Below are positions 22,212 through 33,854 of a stretch of DNA of 64,000 bases, piece after piece. Under the pieces are notes generated by a model. The model did not search any database. It was not told the DNA's origin and saw only the letters and a program-made list of their open reading frames with translations. The stretch is from the NCBI GenBank assembly GCA_025403435.1, contig CM046333.1:36849521-36913520 (forward strand), given 5' to 3'. Made by a program: the position numbers and the translations under genes. Positions within the stretch are counted from its first letter, which is position 1. Each line of letters starts with the position of its first letter. The DNA is from Artocarpus heterophyllus (taxonomy: Eukaryota; Streptophyta; Magnoliopsida; Rosales; Moraceae).

Positions 22212-22557
22212 ACATATATATACAGATAAGAATAAGTTTCGTGTGTTTTTTAATTGTCTGAAATGTTTTTTCCTTTGAGAAAAGGTTTTTTTTTTTAATT
22301 TTTTATTAATATGCTTAATATACTCATGCATAATCTATCCTTTTTTAACTTATATACATATATATATATATAAAACTTTTGCAACATCTTCCTACTTGTT
22401 TGAATTTAAGTGCGGACATACGGATTCATCACAAGAGTTACTATTAAACGCGTCTGCATATTATGAAAGTGATGTAACACTGCACAAGCGACAAGAGGTA
22501 CATAAATGTCATAATATCTATATATATATATGTATATATAAGTATGCATATATATAG

Positions 22558-23044
22558 CTAAGCAGCATTCATGGGCAAGGCATGTTTGGAAGATTGCTTC
22601 CAGGCAATGAAGTTTTGGAGGGTAGTAGGGTCAGCTCTGTAATACTGGCTGGTGAATTGAAGCAATTCGGACCATGTGAAGTCAGGGTACTTTCTTGTTT
22701 CTTCGTCCAACACAAGTTCGTGCGGAGGCCTCACCACTTTGTCTTCTTTCGGGCACAGAAAAAACACCATCGATTTCCTGTTCTCCTCTCTGTTCACCAC
22801 TACCCTATGCAGACAACTCTTGTATATCCCGTTCGATAGCGCCTACACATGTTAAACACGCCAAATTCAAAACTGCAACTTCACTGTCTTTATATCATAT
22901 ATATATATATATATATATCTATGCATTTATAATCATATATGTTGTACATTGAGTGATCATATCATTCGTATATATACGCAGGTATAGCACTACATATAGA
23001 TAAAAGTGTCTTGAACATGAATGTGCGTGTTTGTGTTTATAGTG

Positions 23045-23096
<52 letters not shown>

Positions 23097-25132
23097 ACAT
23101 ATTATAGTGCATTATGCAAACAGATTAATTAGTGGTAGGAGAGTCTTTCGTTTAATGACATTTGGCGCAACAAATATGCTCTCTTAAATAATATCTAAAG
23201 GCACTGAAGAACAAATAATGTACTTAAAATGATTAGTCACAATCAATACCATTAAGTTACAGTTGAACTAGAAATGTGTTAGTTATTAATTATTACGGTT
23301 TTCAACATTTTTATTCTATTGTGACCAAAAGGATGTACTAATCTTGGAAAGCCTCTCTCTTATATGTTTTTGAAATTACCGTGTTAAATATTACCTTTTT
23401 TATGGAATAAAAATAGATAACGAGAAGAAGCAACTCACATCAAGATGCAAACATAATAGTATAGTATAGCATTTTGGAAGGTAATAGTTAAATGTTACGT
23501 ACCACAAAGGTATCTCCTATGTTGATGACAAATGCATCTTGAACAGGCTGAACGGAATTCCACTTGCTGTTCTGGAAGACTTCAAGACCTCCTACTTGGT
23601 CCTGGTGAAGTATGGTTATGGAGGTCGGATCGCAGTGGGCCCCGACGCCGAGGGTGAGGTCGGGCTGCGAGCAAGACGGGTAGTAGTTGATCCTGACGAT
23701 TGAGTGAGCATCTTCAAAGAATTTCTTGTAATGCATTCGATCAACTCCCAAGCTTATCGCCAGTAGTTCCGTTAGCTTCAGACAAAGCCACATCATGGCT
23801 TCAGAGTACCGTTGGTACACCATCCTACATGTACAAATAAAAATCGATTATATTTACTTCCCTTATTGAAAAAAAAAAAAAAAGTATCGTACCCACATGC
23901 AACTGATTTCAAGATGGTCTGACACACATATACATACATTATTGTTCGTTGTCAAAATATGCAAGTCAAACAATTAATTATAATGGTGTTTGGTATTTTT
24001 TGTTGAAACTCATGTTTTCAACGTTTGTAAATAATATAACAGTCTCACCTACTTTACTCCAAAGAAAAAATGAGCTAATTATAATTTTTTCTAATTTATT
24101 TCTCAAACAAAATTATAAACGTACAGGAGGAATAGGAAGAGGAAGATTATTTGAGTGGCTATCATAGATTTTTTTTTTTTATTTATAGAGATTTACAACC
24201 CAAAGCTTAAATTCCTTTTTTTTTTCTTTAATAAAAATGGAGATAGGTGAACAAACCAAAGTTCAGTCCATGACTTGCTATCTTCTATTTGTTGAGAATT
24301 TTTCAGTTTTATCCTACAATACTATTTGAAATTGTTATTCTATTTTCTAACAATTCAGACAAGTTTTTTTTTTTTGGCTTTTTAATATAGCAAAAAAAAA
24401 AAAAAAAAAAGAGATGCATATATATTTCAAATGTTTGAACGTTTGAAATTTTTTGTCACAATGTTTTTTGAATAAATAATTTCTTATTAAATTTTGTGTC
24501 CTAATCTATTAGTCAGAATACTATTAGAAAAAAGTAGTTTTAATTAAACAATATTATTACCATATATAGTAATCTTATGATTATGCTATACTATAGTAAA
24601 ATATAGTATGATCTTACCCCTTCTGCTCAAAATCCTTCCCTAGAGTGGAGGTAAAGTAGTCTTTGACAACAGGAACCGAGCTATTTTCATGGAAGAACGT
24701 CAGCGTCTCCTTCCACGGCAGTTTCGCGCAGAAGCGCTCAGAGTGGGCGGCGGAGTAGCCGGCCACGCAGCCGGGACGCCTGGAAGCCCTAATCTTCTCG
24801 CTAGCGGGGAGCTTAAAGAAAGACTCCAGGTGTTCATGAGCGAGGTTGATGAGACTCGAATCAATTCCATGGTTGATCACTTGGAAGAAGCCATGGCTCG
24901 TGCAGGCTTCTCGGATTAGCTCGGCGGCCTGAGTTGCTGCCGCCACATCGCCGTTGAGGAAGCCCTCAAGGTCCACCAGCGGCTCGTTGAGAACCCCTTT
25001 TGTTCCACTCGACGGCAAGTCTTCCTCTGGCCAAATGAAGCCTCTGGGGACATGTGTTTGTTTCTGGAGATAAGATGAGTCGAAAATTACTTGAGAAACC
25101 TTGGAAGAATCCATTGGAAGTTTGGAACTCAT
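22558..25132 (-). CDS. GA20ox: gibberellin 20-oxidase (2-oxoglutarate/Fe(II) dioxygenase)
   Basis: Cytosolic enzyme that oxidises C-20 of GA12/GA53 in successive steps to GA9/GA20, usually a flux-controlling step of gibberellin synthesis. Complete: ATG at 25132, TAG at 22560-22558. Exons 25132-24618, 23824-23503 and 22842-22558 give 1122 nt, 373 aa, in frame, and the three-exon structure is typical of the family. DIOX_N lies in about residues 50-160 with the family motif LPWKETL at 138-144. NYYPSC is at 218-223. The iron ligands are His235 and Asp237 (GAHCDPTSI) and His291 (CLHRVV). The 2-oxoglutarate contacts are Arg301 and Ser303 (NRKSM). [12 protein letters not shown] and YPDFTW near the end are GA20ox-like and separate it from GA3ox and GA2ox. 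All catalytic residues are present. Feedback repression by gibberellin is known for the family but not visible here. The subfamily number cannot be set. Confidence 0.95.
22896..22919. repeat. (AT)n microsatellite in GA20ox intron 2
   Basis: AT dinucleotide run near the 3' end of intron 2 (22843-23502 on the minus strand). Confidence 0.8.
23045..23090. repeat. compound (CT)11(AT)12 microsatellite in GA20ox intron 2
   Basis: CT repeats at 23045-23066 pass directly into AT repeats at 23067-23090, inside intron 2. Such compound repeats are often length-polymorphic. Confidence 0.9.
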
Positions 25133-25221
25133 AATAATATTGCTTTGTTTAGTAGTTCCTATAGCGGAAACAGGAATTTTTTTGTATGTTGTGGCACGAA
25201 CGAGAGAGATAATCCTAGGGT

Positions 25222-25229
25222 TTTATATA
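25222..25229 (-). promoter_or_regulatory. TATA box of the GA20-oxidase gene
   Basis: TATATAAA on the minus strand, 90 bp upstream of the ATG, in a GC-poor flank. The position suits a short 5' leader of about 60 bases. Confidence 0.55.
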
Positions 25230-25389
25230 GAGACATTTTTTTTCTAAAGGGTTATAGAGATATTTTCTAGCTAGTTGAGTAAAGGGGACAAAAAATTATT
25301 GAAAAAGTAAAGGAAAAAAAGAATGAAAACAGTGTGCATAAGCAGTGATGCAGCCAATAATGGGTGGCTTCATATATATTTATATATGT

Positions 25390-25846
25390 ATATTAGACTT
25401 AAAATTTTAGGATTTTTTTGTTTTCCTAGACTACAAGTTTTATCCACATTCTTATAATTATTTTTCACCTTTTTAAGGATTTACTCAACTTTTTTCTTTC
25501 AACTATAAATTTTATCCAGATTCTTATCTTTTTTTTTTCTTTTTTATCTTTTTAAGGATCACCAGGGTAAGACGGCCAATACAATTCTTTCTGAATTATT
25601 GCCTTTCGAAATTAATCCCTTGTGAATTTTCTGACATTTTTTCGCCTTTTTAAGGAGATCACTTAGATTTAGCCAAGTTCTTTCTAAATTATTGCCTTTT
25701 AAAATTAATCCTGTATCATTTTTTTAATCATTTCTCACCTTTTTAAGAAGATTATCTGGATTTTTACCTTGGCTAACGAAGTGTTTTTCAAATTTGTCTT
25801 TCAAAATTAATCCCATGTCAATTTCCTATTTGTTTTTCGCCTTTTT
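25390..25846. repeat. short tandem array, left part (split by the CACTA element)
   Basis: Degenerate units of roughly 80-115 bp, each with ctttttaagg(a)gatca, then tagattt-ttaccttggctaa, ttctttccaaatt, gcctttyaaaattaatcc and tgtcaattt. The aagg anchor occurs at 25475, 25554, 25652 and 25745. The same unit continues after the transposon at 30415. Confidence 0.75.
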
Positions 25847-25959
25847 CACTACAAGAAATTTTAAATTAGACGACTTTTATTTAACAACCGTTTCTTAAAA
25901 ACAGTCATGGTAAGGTGAGAAAAGCGTAGCGAGTTACACCCGCGAAAGCGAAGACCGTT

Positions 25960-26225
25960 GTGGAGGGGGGCGGGAGCTAAAAAACCGTCGTGAAATACAT
26001 AAGCTTTCACGATGGTTTTGTGAAAAACCATCGCGGAAGCTCCTTGATTCTACTACGGTTTTTTAGAAAACCATCGTGGAATATCGAGCTACCACGATGG
26101 TTTTTCGTAAACCTGTCGTGGAAGCTTATGTATTTCACGACAGTTTTTTAAAAACCGTCGTGGTAGCTAATACATTCCACGATGATGTTTTAATAAAATC
26201 GTCATGGTATCTTACTTAAAACCAC
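25960..26225. repeat. left subterminal inverted repeats of the CACTA element
   Basis: Alternating CCACGAYGGTTTTT and AAAACCRTCGTGG words. Within them, cgtcgtgaaatacataagc (about 25987-26005) pairs with gcttatgtatttcacgac at about 26123-26140, making a large inverted repeat. In CACTA elements such subterminal repeats are transposase-binding sites. Confidence 0.8.
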
Positions 26226-26628
26226 TTTTTCACCTCAACATTCAGACACAATTCAAAAACTCGCTTCTCAAATACAAACACAAACCCATCCAAATCAGCT
26301 GTCGTTGTCCCTTTCTGCCTCCACACTACCTAATCTCATCCCAAATTGTAAGTTTTTGTTAGAAATTGATAAATTGTTATTGATTGTGTTTTATAATTAA
26401 TTTGAAATTGATAAATAGTTGTTGATTTTGTTGTTTATTCCGTGAAATTTGTATTGTAGATTATGGGTATGATTTCTTTATTTTATAAGGAGTATGTGTA
26501 ACTTGTTTTATGATAGGTGATGTTTTTGTTTTATGATGAATTAATATATATAGGTGGGTATATATAGATTGTGAAATTAATTTTAATTGAATATTTGCTA
26601 CTTATTATTTCAATTTAGGTATTGCAAA

Positions 26629-28781
26629 ATGGATAGGAAATAGATGTGGGATTTTCGATTGTCTAGAGAGTATGTGAATAGTGTGGAAGAGTTCTTGGAT
26701 TTTGCCAAAAGTCATGCCAATGGTGATAAAATTTGGTGTCCTTGTGTTCAATGTGGAAACCATATATTGCATCCAATTCAATTGTTAGAGGACATTTATT
26801 TCGAAATGGAATTATAAGTAGTTATCAAACGTGGCATTTTCATGGCGAGTCTAATTTCAATCCAACTTTACTAAGTAAAGAAAAGCAAGCTATTGTGGAT
26901 GATAATATAGATGATCAAGACAATATAGTTGACATGGTCAATGATTTAGAAGAATACTTTGTCCACCGTTCAGATTTATTTGAGACAATGTTGAATGATG
27001 CAGAGACACCCGTGTATGAGGGGTGTATCAATTTCACTAAATTGTCTACTTTAGTTGGATTATGGAATTTGAAAGCATCAAATGGGTGGTTAAATTCTAG
27101 TTTCACAAAGCTGTTGGAATTTTTAGGAAGGCTTTTACTAGAGGATAATAAATTACCAACTAGTATGTATGAGGCTAAGAAGACTTTGAGCACTTTGGGA
27201 ATGAATTATGAGAAAATTCATGCTTGTGAAAATGATTGTGTTCTCTATAGGCATGCATATGAGGCCGAGAATAATTGTCCAGTTTGTCAACAAGCAAGGT
27301 GGAAGAAAGGACAGGAGCCAAAAGACGGCAAGAATGGAGTGCCAAAAAAAGTGTTGTAGTTCATTCCACCGGTACCACGTTTGAGACGTTTATTCGGAAA
27401 CCCATAACATACCAAGAATTTGACATGGCATCATGGCAAACGAGTGGATGATGGTATGCTTAGACACTCGGTGGATTCACCACAATGGAAGACTTTTGAA
27501 GCCAATCATCTTAACTTTAGTGCGGATCCAAGAAACATACATTTCGATTTGTCGACGGATGGAATGAACCCATATGGTAAGATGAGTAGCAGGCATAACA
27601 CTTGGTCCGTAATACTTGTTAACTATAATCTCCCTCTAAAGTTGTGCATGAAGCAAAAGTTTTTAATGTTGTCTTTATTCATTTTGGGTCCTTACCAACC
27701 AGGCAATGACATTGATGTATACTTGACACCGTTAATCGATGACCTAAAAAAGTTGTAGGAAAATAGAGTTGAAGTTAGAGATGCTTACCGAAAAGAGATT
27801 TTTAATGGTAAAAAATATAAGAGTCGTATTAGGTAAGAGAAAGCAAGGTAAAGACGAGCCGCCAAATGATGGATCATGGAAAAAAAGATCAATCTTCTTT
27901 GATCTTCCCTACTGAAAGTACACTTTTTGTTCGTCATTGCTTGGCATGTTATACATATTGAGAAAAACGTTTGTGAATCTATAGTCGGCACGTTGCTTGA
28001 CATTCTAGGCAAGACTAAGGATGGTGAAAAAGCTCGGTTGGATCTCATGAAAATAGAGATTAGGCCTAATTTGTTTCTCGAGAACGGTACTTACTCACCT
28101 TCGGCAAAGCACACGTTATCTAGAGCAGAAAAGAGAAAGCTCTATGAATGGCTTGCTTCATTAAAAGTGCTGAATGGGTATTTTTTGAATTTCAAAAAGT
28201 TGGTGTCAGTGAAGGAATTGGAACTTATTGGCATGAAAACACACGATTGTCATGTGTTGATGCAGCAATTACTACCACTTGTTTTGCAGGGAATTCTAAC
28301 AAAGGATGTGAGATTTGCAATTTCCAAGTTGTGCATGTTCTTCAATTCAATATGTTTGAAGGTCATTGATCCACTTGTGCTAGATTCACTGAAATCAGAG
28401 TTGGTGCAAACATTATGCATGCTTGAAAAGTATTTTCCACCGGTATTTTTTGACATCATGATTCATTTAACGGTGTACTTAGTACATGAAGTTAAGTTAT
28501 GCGGACTAGTGTATTTGATATGGATGTACCCATTTGAAAGATATATGAAGGTTTTGAAGGGCTATGTGAAGAATCGAAATAGGCCAGAGGGATGTATTGT
28601 GGAAAGTTACATAGCTGAGGAATCAGTTGAATTTTGCTCCAAGTACCTATCTAATGTGGACACAATTGGAGCGCGAAAGACTATAAACATTGAGGCTAGG
28701 GGACTATCTACGGGCAATCTTTCATTAGTAATTCAAGAGGAGTGGGAGCAAGCTTGTCTTTATGTCTTTGCACAATGCTAA
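26629..28781 (+). pseudogene. TNP2-type CACTA transposase, disrupted
   Basis: Opens MDRK then a TAG at 26641-26643 where family members have Trp, and continues MWDFRLSREYVNSVEEF with WCPCVQC (transposase-associated domain, cysteines present). The core (27359-27820) holds LSTDGMNPYG and PGNDIDVYLTPLIDDLKKL, interrupted by stops at 27358 and 27756, and reaches DAYRKEIFN. The segment that should follow (family pattern with a Gly-rich turn and a zinc-binding part) is missing. Coding similarity resumes at KKRSIFFDLPY and, after a frameshift near 27915-27930, continues as HIEKNVCESIVGTLLDI to 28781, including the DUF4218-like MYPFERYMKVLKGYVKN. Further decayed coding sequence follows to about 29130. 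Non-functional as it stands. Confidence 0.85.
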
Positions 28782-29864
28782 TGAAGTGGGGCCTTTCATT
28801 GAGGTGCACATGAACGAAATTAAAAAAAGCATACCCAAAAAGAGAAAATTCTAGGCATGTTTTATGTGGGGTATGAAGACGTTTACTACTTCATCAACTT
28901 TGATAAAATCGGGGCAAACTGTATCTTGGTATACCTCAGGTAATAACTCCATCCTTATTTCATATTTTTAAAATATAGGTAAAGTTGTAAGGTGCTTTCA
29001 AATAATTGATTGTATTTTTTTCTATTGTAGTTTTTTGGCAGAATATTGTGAACTTCAAGGCTTGGCGCAAAATTTTGGCTTCATATCTCCGGCCACTGTT
29101 TCAAGTGCTGCAAGAGACTACAGAGTGATCGTAGAGAGCGTGCCACATCACTCATCACCTATTAGCTCAAGCACCGAGAGGGAAATTATTCTTCCTGCCA
29201 TACAATGTTAGAGAACATTAGATGTTGGGACTTATTTCGCCATGGGAGGACCAAATATAATGGTTTGACCCCTTTGGACACCCACCACGTGAGAATTTTG
29301 TATCAGTCACAAGATTATAAGTATTAATATTCTCTTATAAATTTAAATTAAATGTTTTTAGTCCCACATATTGGTATCATCTATTAATTCATTTAAACAT
29401 GACATATTGTTAGGGAACTTAACGATTAAAAGCTTCAAGCGGGAAGTGGTGTCACAAACCGACCGAACAGAACGCTATATTCCAAACGTAAGCGTCCAAG
29501 ACAACAAGGAAACGTAGAATATGATTTTTTTTATTCTACGTTTCATGCGGAATATAATTACAAGTGGTATACAAGCCTTTGAAAAAAAGATTTTTATATA
29601 CATATGGATATACATGAAGTTAGATTAGAGTGGGTACAATTTGTAAATAGGTATGTGCTCTTTAGATAGATAGATGAAAATAGTAGATAAACAATTGCTC
29701 AAAATAACTCAAATGTAAGTAATCTTGTAAATACCTAGTAATTTCAATATACTCTAATTTTTGTATGCAATCAAGGCCTTGCTGTAATGGATAATAACAC
29801 ACTGGACTAGCCATCCCATGGGAAATAAAAAATTTTTGGGGATTTTTTTTTTGGGAAATACTAA

Positions 29865-30400
29865 GTTTTCACGACGGTTTTTCATGAAGCCGTTGTGGAA
29901 ACTAAAGGATTCCACGAGGGTTTTATGGTAAACCGTCATAGAATCCTGATTTTCCACAACGGTTTTTCATGAAACCGTCATGGAAACTTGAGGATTTCAT
30001 GACAGTTTACCATAAAACCGTCGTGGAATCCTTGAGTTTCAACAACGGTTTCAAGAGAAACCGTCACGAAAACTCGAGGATTCCACGACGGTTTTATGTA
30101 CTATGAAACCGTCGTGGATACGATGGTTTCATAAAAAACGATCGTGGAAACCTAAGGATTCTACGACGGTTTCTTGGAAAACGATCGTGGAATCCTTAGG
30201 TTTCCACGACAGTTTTTCATGAAACCGTCGTGGAAAATGACCCCATTTTACCCCTGCTCGCGTCAATTTTCTTATTACATGACGGTAAAAAACGTCGTGA
30301 AAACTTCATGTTGTACCACGACTGAAGTTTTCACGATAGTTTTTTGATTGTCGTGAAATTTTTCCACGACGGTTATATAAACCGTCGTGGAATCCACAGT
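29865..30400. repeat. right subterminal inverted repeats of the CACTA element
   Basis: At least ten alternating copies of TTCCACGACGGTTT and its complement, spaced about 30-50 bp with short spacers such as cctaaggatt, ending just inside the right terminus. Confidence 0.8.
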
Positions 30401-30411
30401 TTGTAGTAGTG

Positions 30412-30715
30412 TTTAAGGAGATCACTTAGATTCTTACCTTGGCTAATAAAGTTCTTTCCAAATTATTGCCTTTTAAAATTAATCCTGTGTCATTTTTTCA
30501 ATCCTTTTTTTCATGTTTTTAGGAAGATCATTTGGATTTTTACCTTGGCTAACAAAGTTTTTTCCAGATTTGCCTTTCAAAATTAATCCCTTATCAATCT
30601 CTTGATCCTTTTTTCACCTTTTTAAGGAGATCACCTAGATTTTTATTTTGGCTAACAAAGTTCTTTCCGAATTTGCCTTTCAAAATTAATCCCATGTCAA
30701 TTTTATTTTATTAAT
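30412..30715. repeat. short tandem array, right part
   Basis: Continuation of the array at 25390-25846, with anchors near 30415, 30531 and 30624 and the same ttaccttggctaa and aaaattaatcc phrases. Confidence 0.75.
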
Positions 30716-31631
30716 TCTATTCCAATAAATTTCTTTCCATATTTTCTAGTAAGATCGATTATAACAATATTTTTTGTATAGATAAATTAAGGCAATATTG
30801 AATGGGCATCAAATCTCTTATATTATGTAAATTAACCATTGAAATCTTGTAAATGCAATTGTATCTCTCTGGCACTATGTTTTTTTCATTCTTTTTTTAT
30901 TTTATTTAAATTAAAAAAAAGAGGATTTGAATTCCACACCTTATGATGGAATTGGATTTAGATTTTCTAACTAGACTGCGTTTGCAACCACAACTACAAC
31001 CATAACCACAGTATTTTCGTATGCAGATGCAAGAGAATAGTGTTAGTACTCTTGTTACATGGCCTTTCTATGAATTTAAAGACTGATAAAAAGATTGTTG
31101 ACTAATAGTATACTGGACCGGACAAATGCAGAGAGAGGTAGCTTGGCATTTGGTATACTAGCACTGTACAAACAAAAAATTTGTATTTTCTTTCCCTAAA
31201 TTGAAAAGTCCATCCACAATATTAGGCCTTTTTCTTTGTTTGCCAGTCAATATTTAGGCGTTTAATGTGGAGGGAATATTCGTGCGTTGCTGGCGAATTG
31301 AGAAACAGATGAGAGGTTACAAATTAAAAAAAACCATTAATTAGGAATTATAGTTCACACAAAAGAGAAGAAGCCAATAATGGATCTCTAAGCATTCTTA
31401 AACGTAGGAATTATAATCTAGTAAATTAAACTGAGTACCATATATAAAGAATTGAACAAATACTTATTTATTTATGTTATTTTTATGTGTAAATTAGATT
31501 TAAATCTTTTCACATAATAAATTCAACTCACGACTCCGTAAAAATCGTATTCTGTTAATTCACATACAAAGAGCAAAACAAGGGTCTTATTCAATAAAAG
31601 ATTTTAAGAAAATATTGAACATCAATGGTAG
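30716..31631. other. intergenic, nothing recognised
   Basis: AT-rich DNA between the tandem array and the first LTR. No coding signal. Confidence 0.4.
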
Positions 31632-33788
31632 TGTAATGTCCCGAAATTTATTTAATATTAATGTAATGTAAATGATGAATTAGTGTGCCATAATTAAAGT
31701 TTTAACTTTAATTAGATTATTTGGTTGGATATTTAGTTTTTGGTTGTTTTGTTAAATTGATACATTCAAATGATTTCTTATAGATTTAAAATGATGTTTT
31801 GAGTTTTAAAACACAACAATTTGTAAAATGTTAAAAATACTCTGTTTTGCAAAACCGTAGGCGGCACATGGTTTTCGCACAGTAAAACCGCCCACCGATT
31901 TTCTCTATTTATTTCCTTCTTCTCTCTCTCTCTTCACTCAGCTTCCTCACTCTCTCTCTCTTCCCTCCCGTGGTTCCCTCTCGGCAGCTCTCTCTCTCAA
32001 ATTTCTCTTTCAAAAATTTTTGAACTCCATTCGAATCCAAGCTTCGGAACAGCAAGGAGGAAGCTCGGGGACGTGATTCGGCAACCGAGAACGCGGATTG
32101 AAGCTTCGATTTGAGGTTAGATTCGAAATTTCTAAACTTTTTACAAAATTTTCAATTTTGCGTGTTTTTGAAATCTAAGTTTGTTTTAGCTTAGAAAACC
32201 GTGGATTTGTGTTAAATGAACTTAGAACAACTAGAATCTAAGCCTAGATTGAAGAAAAACGGATTGGATTCAAGATTTTCATTTTTCTCCTCTTTTTCTC
32301 ATTTTCGGATTTTTGAGGATTTCGAGTTCAAATGTTGTTTAAATGATTCCAAACATGTTTTAGAATGTTTTTCTATCAACTATAGTTGTTTTTCATGCCT
32401 GGGATTTGAGAAAAACAGGTTAGAAACAAGATTTGGATTTTGGGGATCGAGAAACCCGTGGCTGGGATTTCTGGATCTTCCCAGTTCGGCAGGCCGAAGT
32501 TCATGTTCGGCAGGCCGGAGTGATGATCGGCAGGCCGGTGTTCTTCCGACCGGCAGGCCGAATCTGGGGAAATGTTCGGCAGGCCGAACCTCGTTTCCGG
32601 CAGGCCGAACTGTACAGTTCGGCAGGCCGAAGCAGGGCGTCCGGCAGGCCGACCGAGGCATGGAAAATTTTGTGATTTTTACCCGATTTCACTGTTTTGA
32701 ACCCTGATTTAAATCCCAACCTTATAGGATGATTTTAATGATACAAATGGCACACTAGGACATCATGAAATGATTTAGTATCATAGAATGTCTCGAACTA
32801 GATATTGATTGACTTAGTTTGTATCTAGGATTGTTCGTGGTTCCGTGGAGCTAACGTATAGCGGATCGGGATTACGGTGTGGGGTACCGGCACGAGTACT
32901 GAGGTAGGACTTCTATCCTATTTCTTTGGTAGCCTGGTTTTGAAATGATTTGGCTTCGAAAAGGATTTCTATCAAAATGTTTTCAACGGTTGTTTGAAAA
33001 TGGTTTTATCGGTTATATTTTTATATACCGTGACATGAAATGAATTTCATAATGAATGTAATTGACAACACTCGGTAATTGGGTTTTGAATGATAATGAT
33101 AATAAACACATGGGCATGATGCCATATCAGAGATCGGGTCGTGATCGACCTTGGGGGCAGGTCCCGAAACCCAGCTGGGCCACTACGGTGGTGATTTCAT
33201 GGTTTGCCTAGGTAAAAGTAAATTGGTGTTTTGATTTGACGAGTAGACTGTTCTGTGTCAGAACGGTTCTACTCAATTTATTTATTTATTTATTCAAGTT
33301 CCCTTTCTGTATAACTCCTGATAATGTTATGTTTCTTTGTATTAAATTATTTTATAAAACTTAGTCCTACTGAGCCTTTCGCTCACGTTTTATCTGTTTT
33401 AAATTCCCCCCTCTAGGTGGTTTCCCATTTAGGTTTGGAGAAGATTCTTCGGACCGAACTCAGGAGCAATAGGAGAATTTATTTATATTCTGTATTATTA
33501 AACAAGGCATGTAAGACTTAACTTTAATTGTACTTGGACTGTAATTGTATTTGTGATATTATCAGATCCATGTGTGTGCACAAGTTGTGGGTTGTGGAAC
33601 CCATATTCGCGGTTTTTATTCAATTGTTGTTATTTGTTTAATGATTTTAAATTCTTTATCAAATGTGGTGGAAAAATCTTCTTTATTTCTTGCTTAATTG
33701 GATTTTTAAACCCTTAATTTCAATTAAACTCTCCTTTAATTAACCTAAATATTCCGCCACGTCACCTCCCGTACTCCGGGGCGTGACA
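31632..33788 (+). mobile_element. 5' LTR of a truncated LTR retrotransposon (Ty3/gypsy-like)
   Basis: 2157 bp bounded by TGTAATGTCCCG and GGGGCGTGACA, the TG...CA form of an LTR, and followed three bases later by a tRNA-Met-type primer-binding site. It includes the phrase cctactgagcctttcgctcac, common in long plant gypsy LTRs. Only about 66 bp of internal sequence remains before a different LTR starts at 33855, so no partner LTR is present. A GC-rich minisatellite lies inside. Confidence 0.75.
32487..32651. repeat. minisatellite of eight CGGCAGGCCG motifs
   Basis: Exact 10-mer CGGCAGGCCG at 32487, 32508, 32528, 32551, 32577, 32598, 32620 and 32642; spacing 20-26 bp, mostly 21-22. Often extended to TTCGGCAGGCCGAA, nearly palindromic. 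The spacers are unrelated to each other. It is a GC-rich block in an otherwise AT-rich LTR. An ORF over it (32216-32707) gives Ala-Gly-Arg-rich repeats and is probably not a gene. Confidence 0.95.
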
Positions 33789-33791
33789 GAA

Positions 33792-33803
33792 TGGTATCAG
33801 AGC
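33792..33803 (+). other. retrotransposon primer-binding site
   Basis: TGGTATCAGAGC, complementary to the 3' end of plant initiator tRNA-Met, starting three bases after the LTR end. It fixes the orientation of the first LTR as 5'. Confidence 0.85.
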
Positions 33804-33854
33804 GCCAGGTTATGAACCTTGGGAATTGTGCACACATAGGTTTGACAATGAAAT

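Larger units (their letters stand above)
20721..22557. other. intergenic region and 3' flank of the GA20-oxidase gene
   Basis: AT-rich, no gene recognised. It contains a family A MITE (21706-21860), a short tandem repeat (22110-22211) and several AT runs (22152-22168, 22355-22370). Confidence 0.4.
25847..30411 (+). mobile_element. CACTA (En/Spm-type) DNA transposon, decayed
   Basis: 4565-bp element. The left end is CACTACAAGAAAT; the right end read inward is CACTACTACAAACT. It is flanked by a 3-bp TTT duplication (25844-25846 and 30412-30414), the CACTA hallmark. Joining the flanks across one TTT recreates ctttttaaggag, the exact form seen in neighbouring tandem units, so the ends are confirmed by an inferred empty site. 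Both ends are packed with inverted CCACGACGGTTT repeats. The interior has a broken TNP2-type transposase (26629-28781). No intact second gene (tnpA type) was found. Probably non-autonomous, though its ends could still be recognised by a relative's transposase. Confidence 0.92.

Noticed and set aside
29865..30400. CRISPR-like regular repeats
   Set aside because: These are inverted CACTA subterminal repeats in a plant genome, not direct repeats with unique spacers.
32216..32707. 163-aa plus-strand ORF with Ala-Gly-Arg-rich repeats
   Set aside because: It lies inside an LTR and is created by the CGGCAGGCCG minisatellite; open frames also occur on the opposite strand for the same reason.
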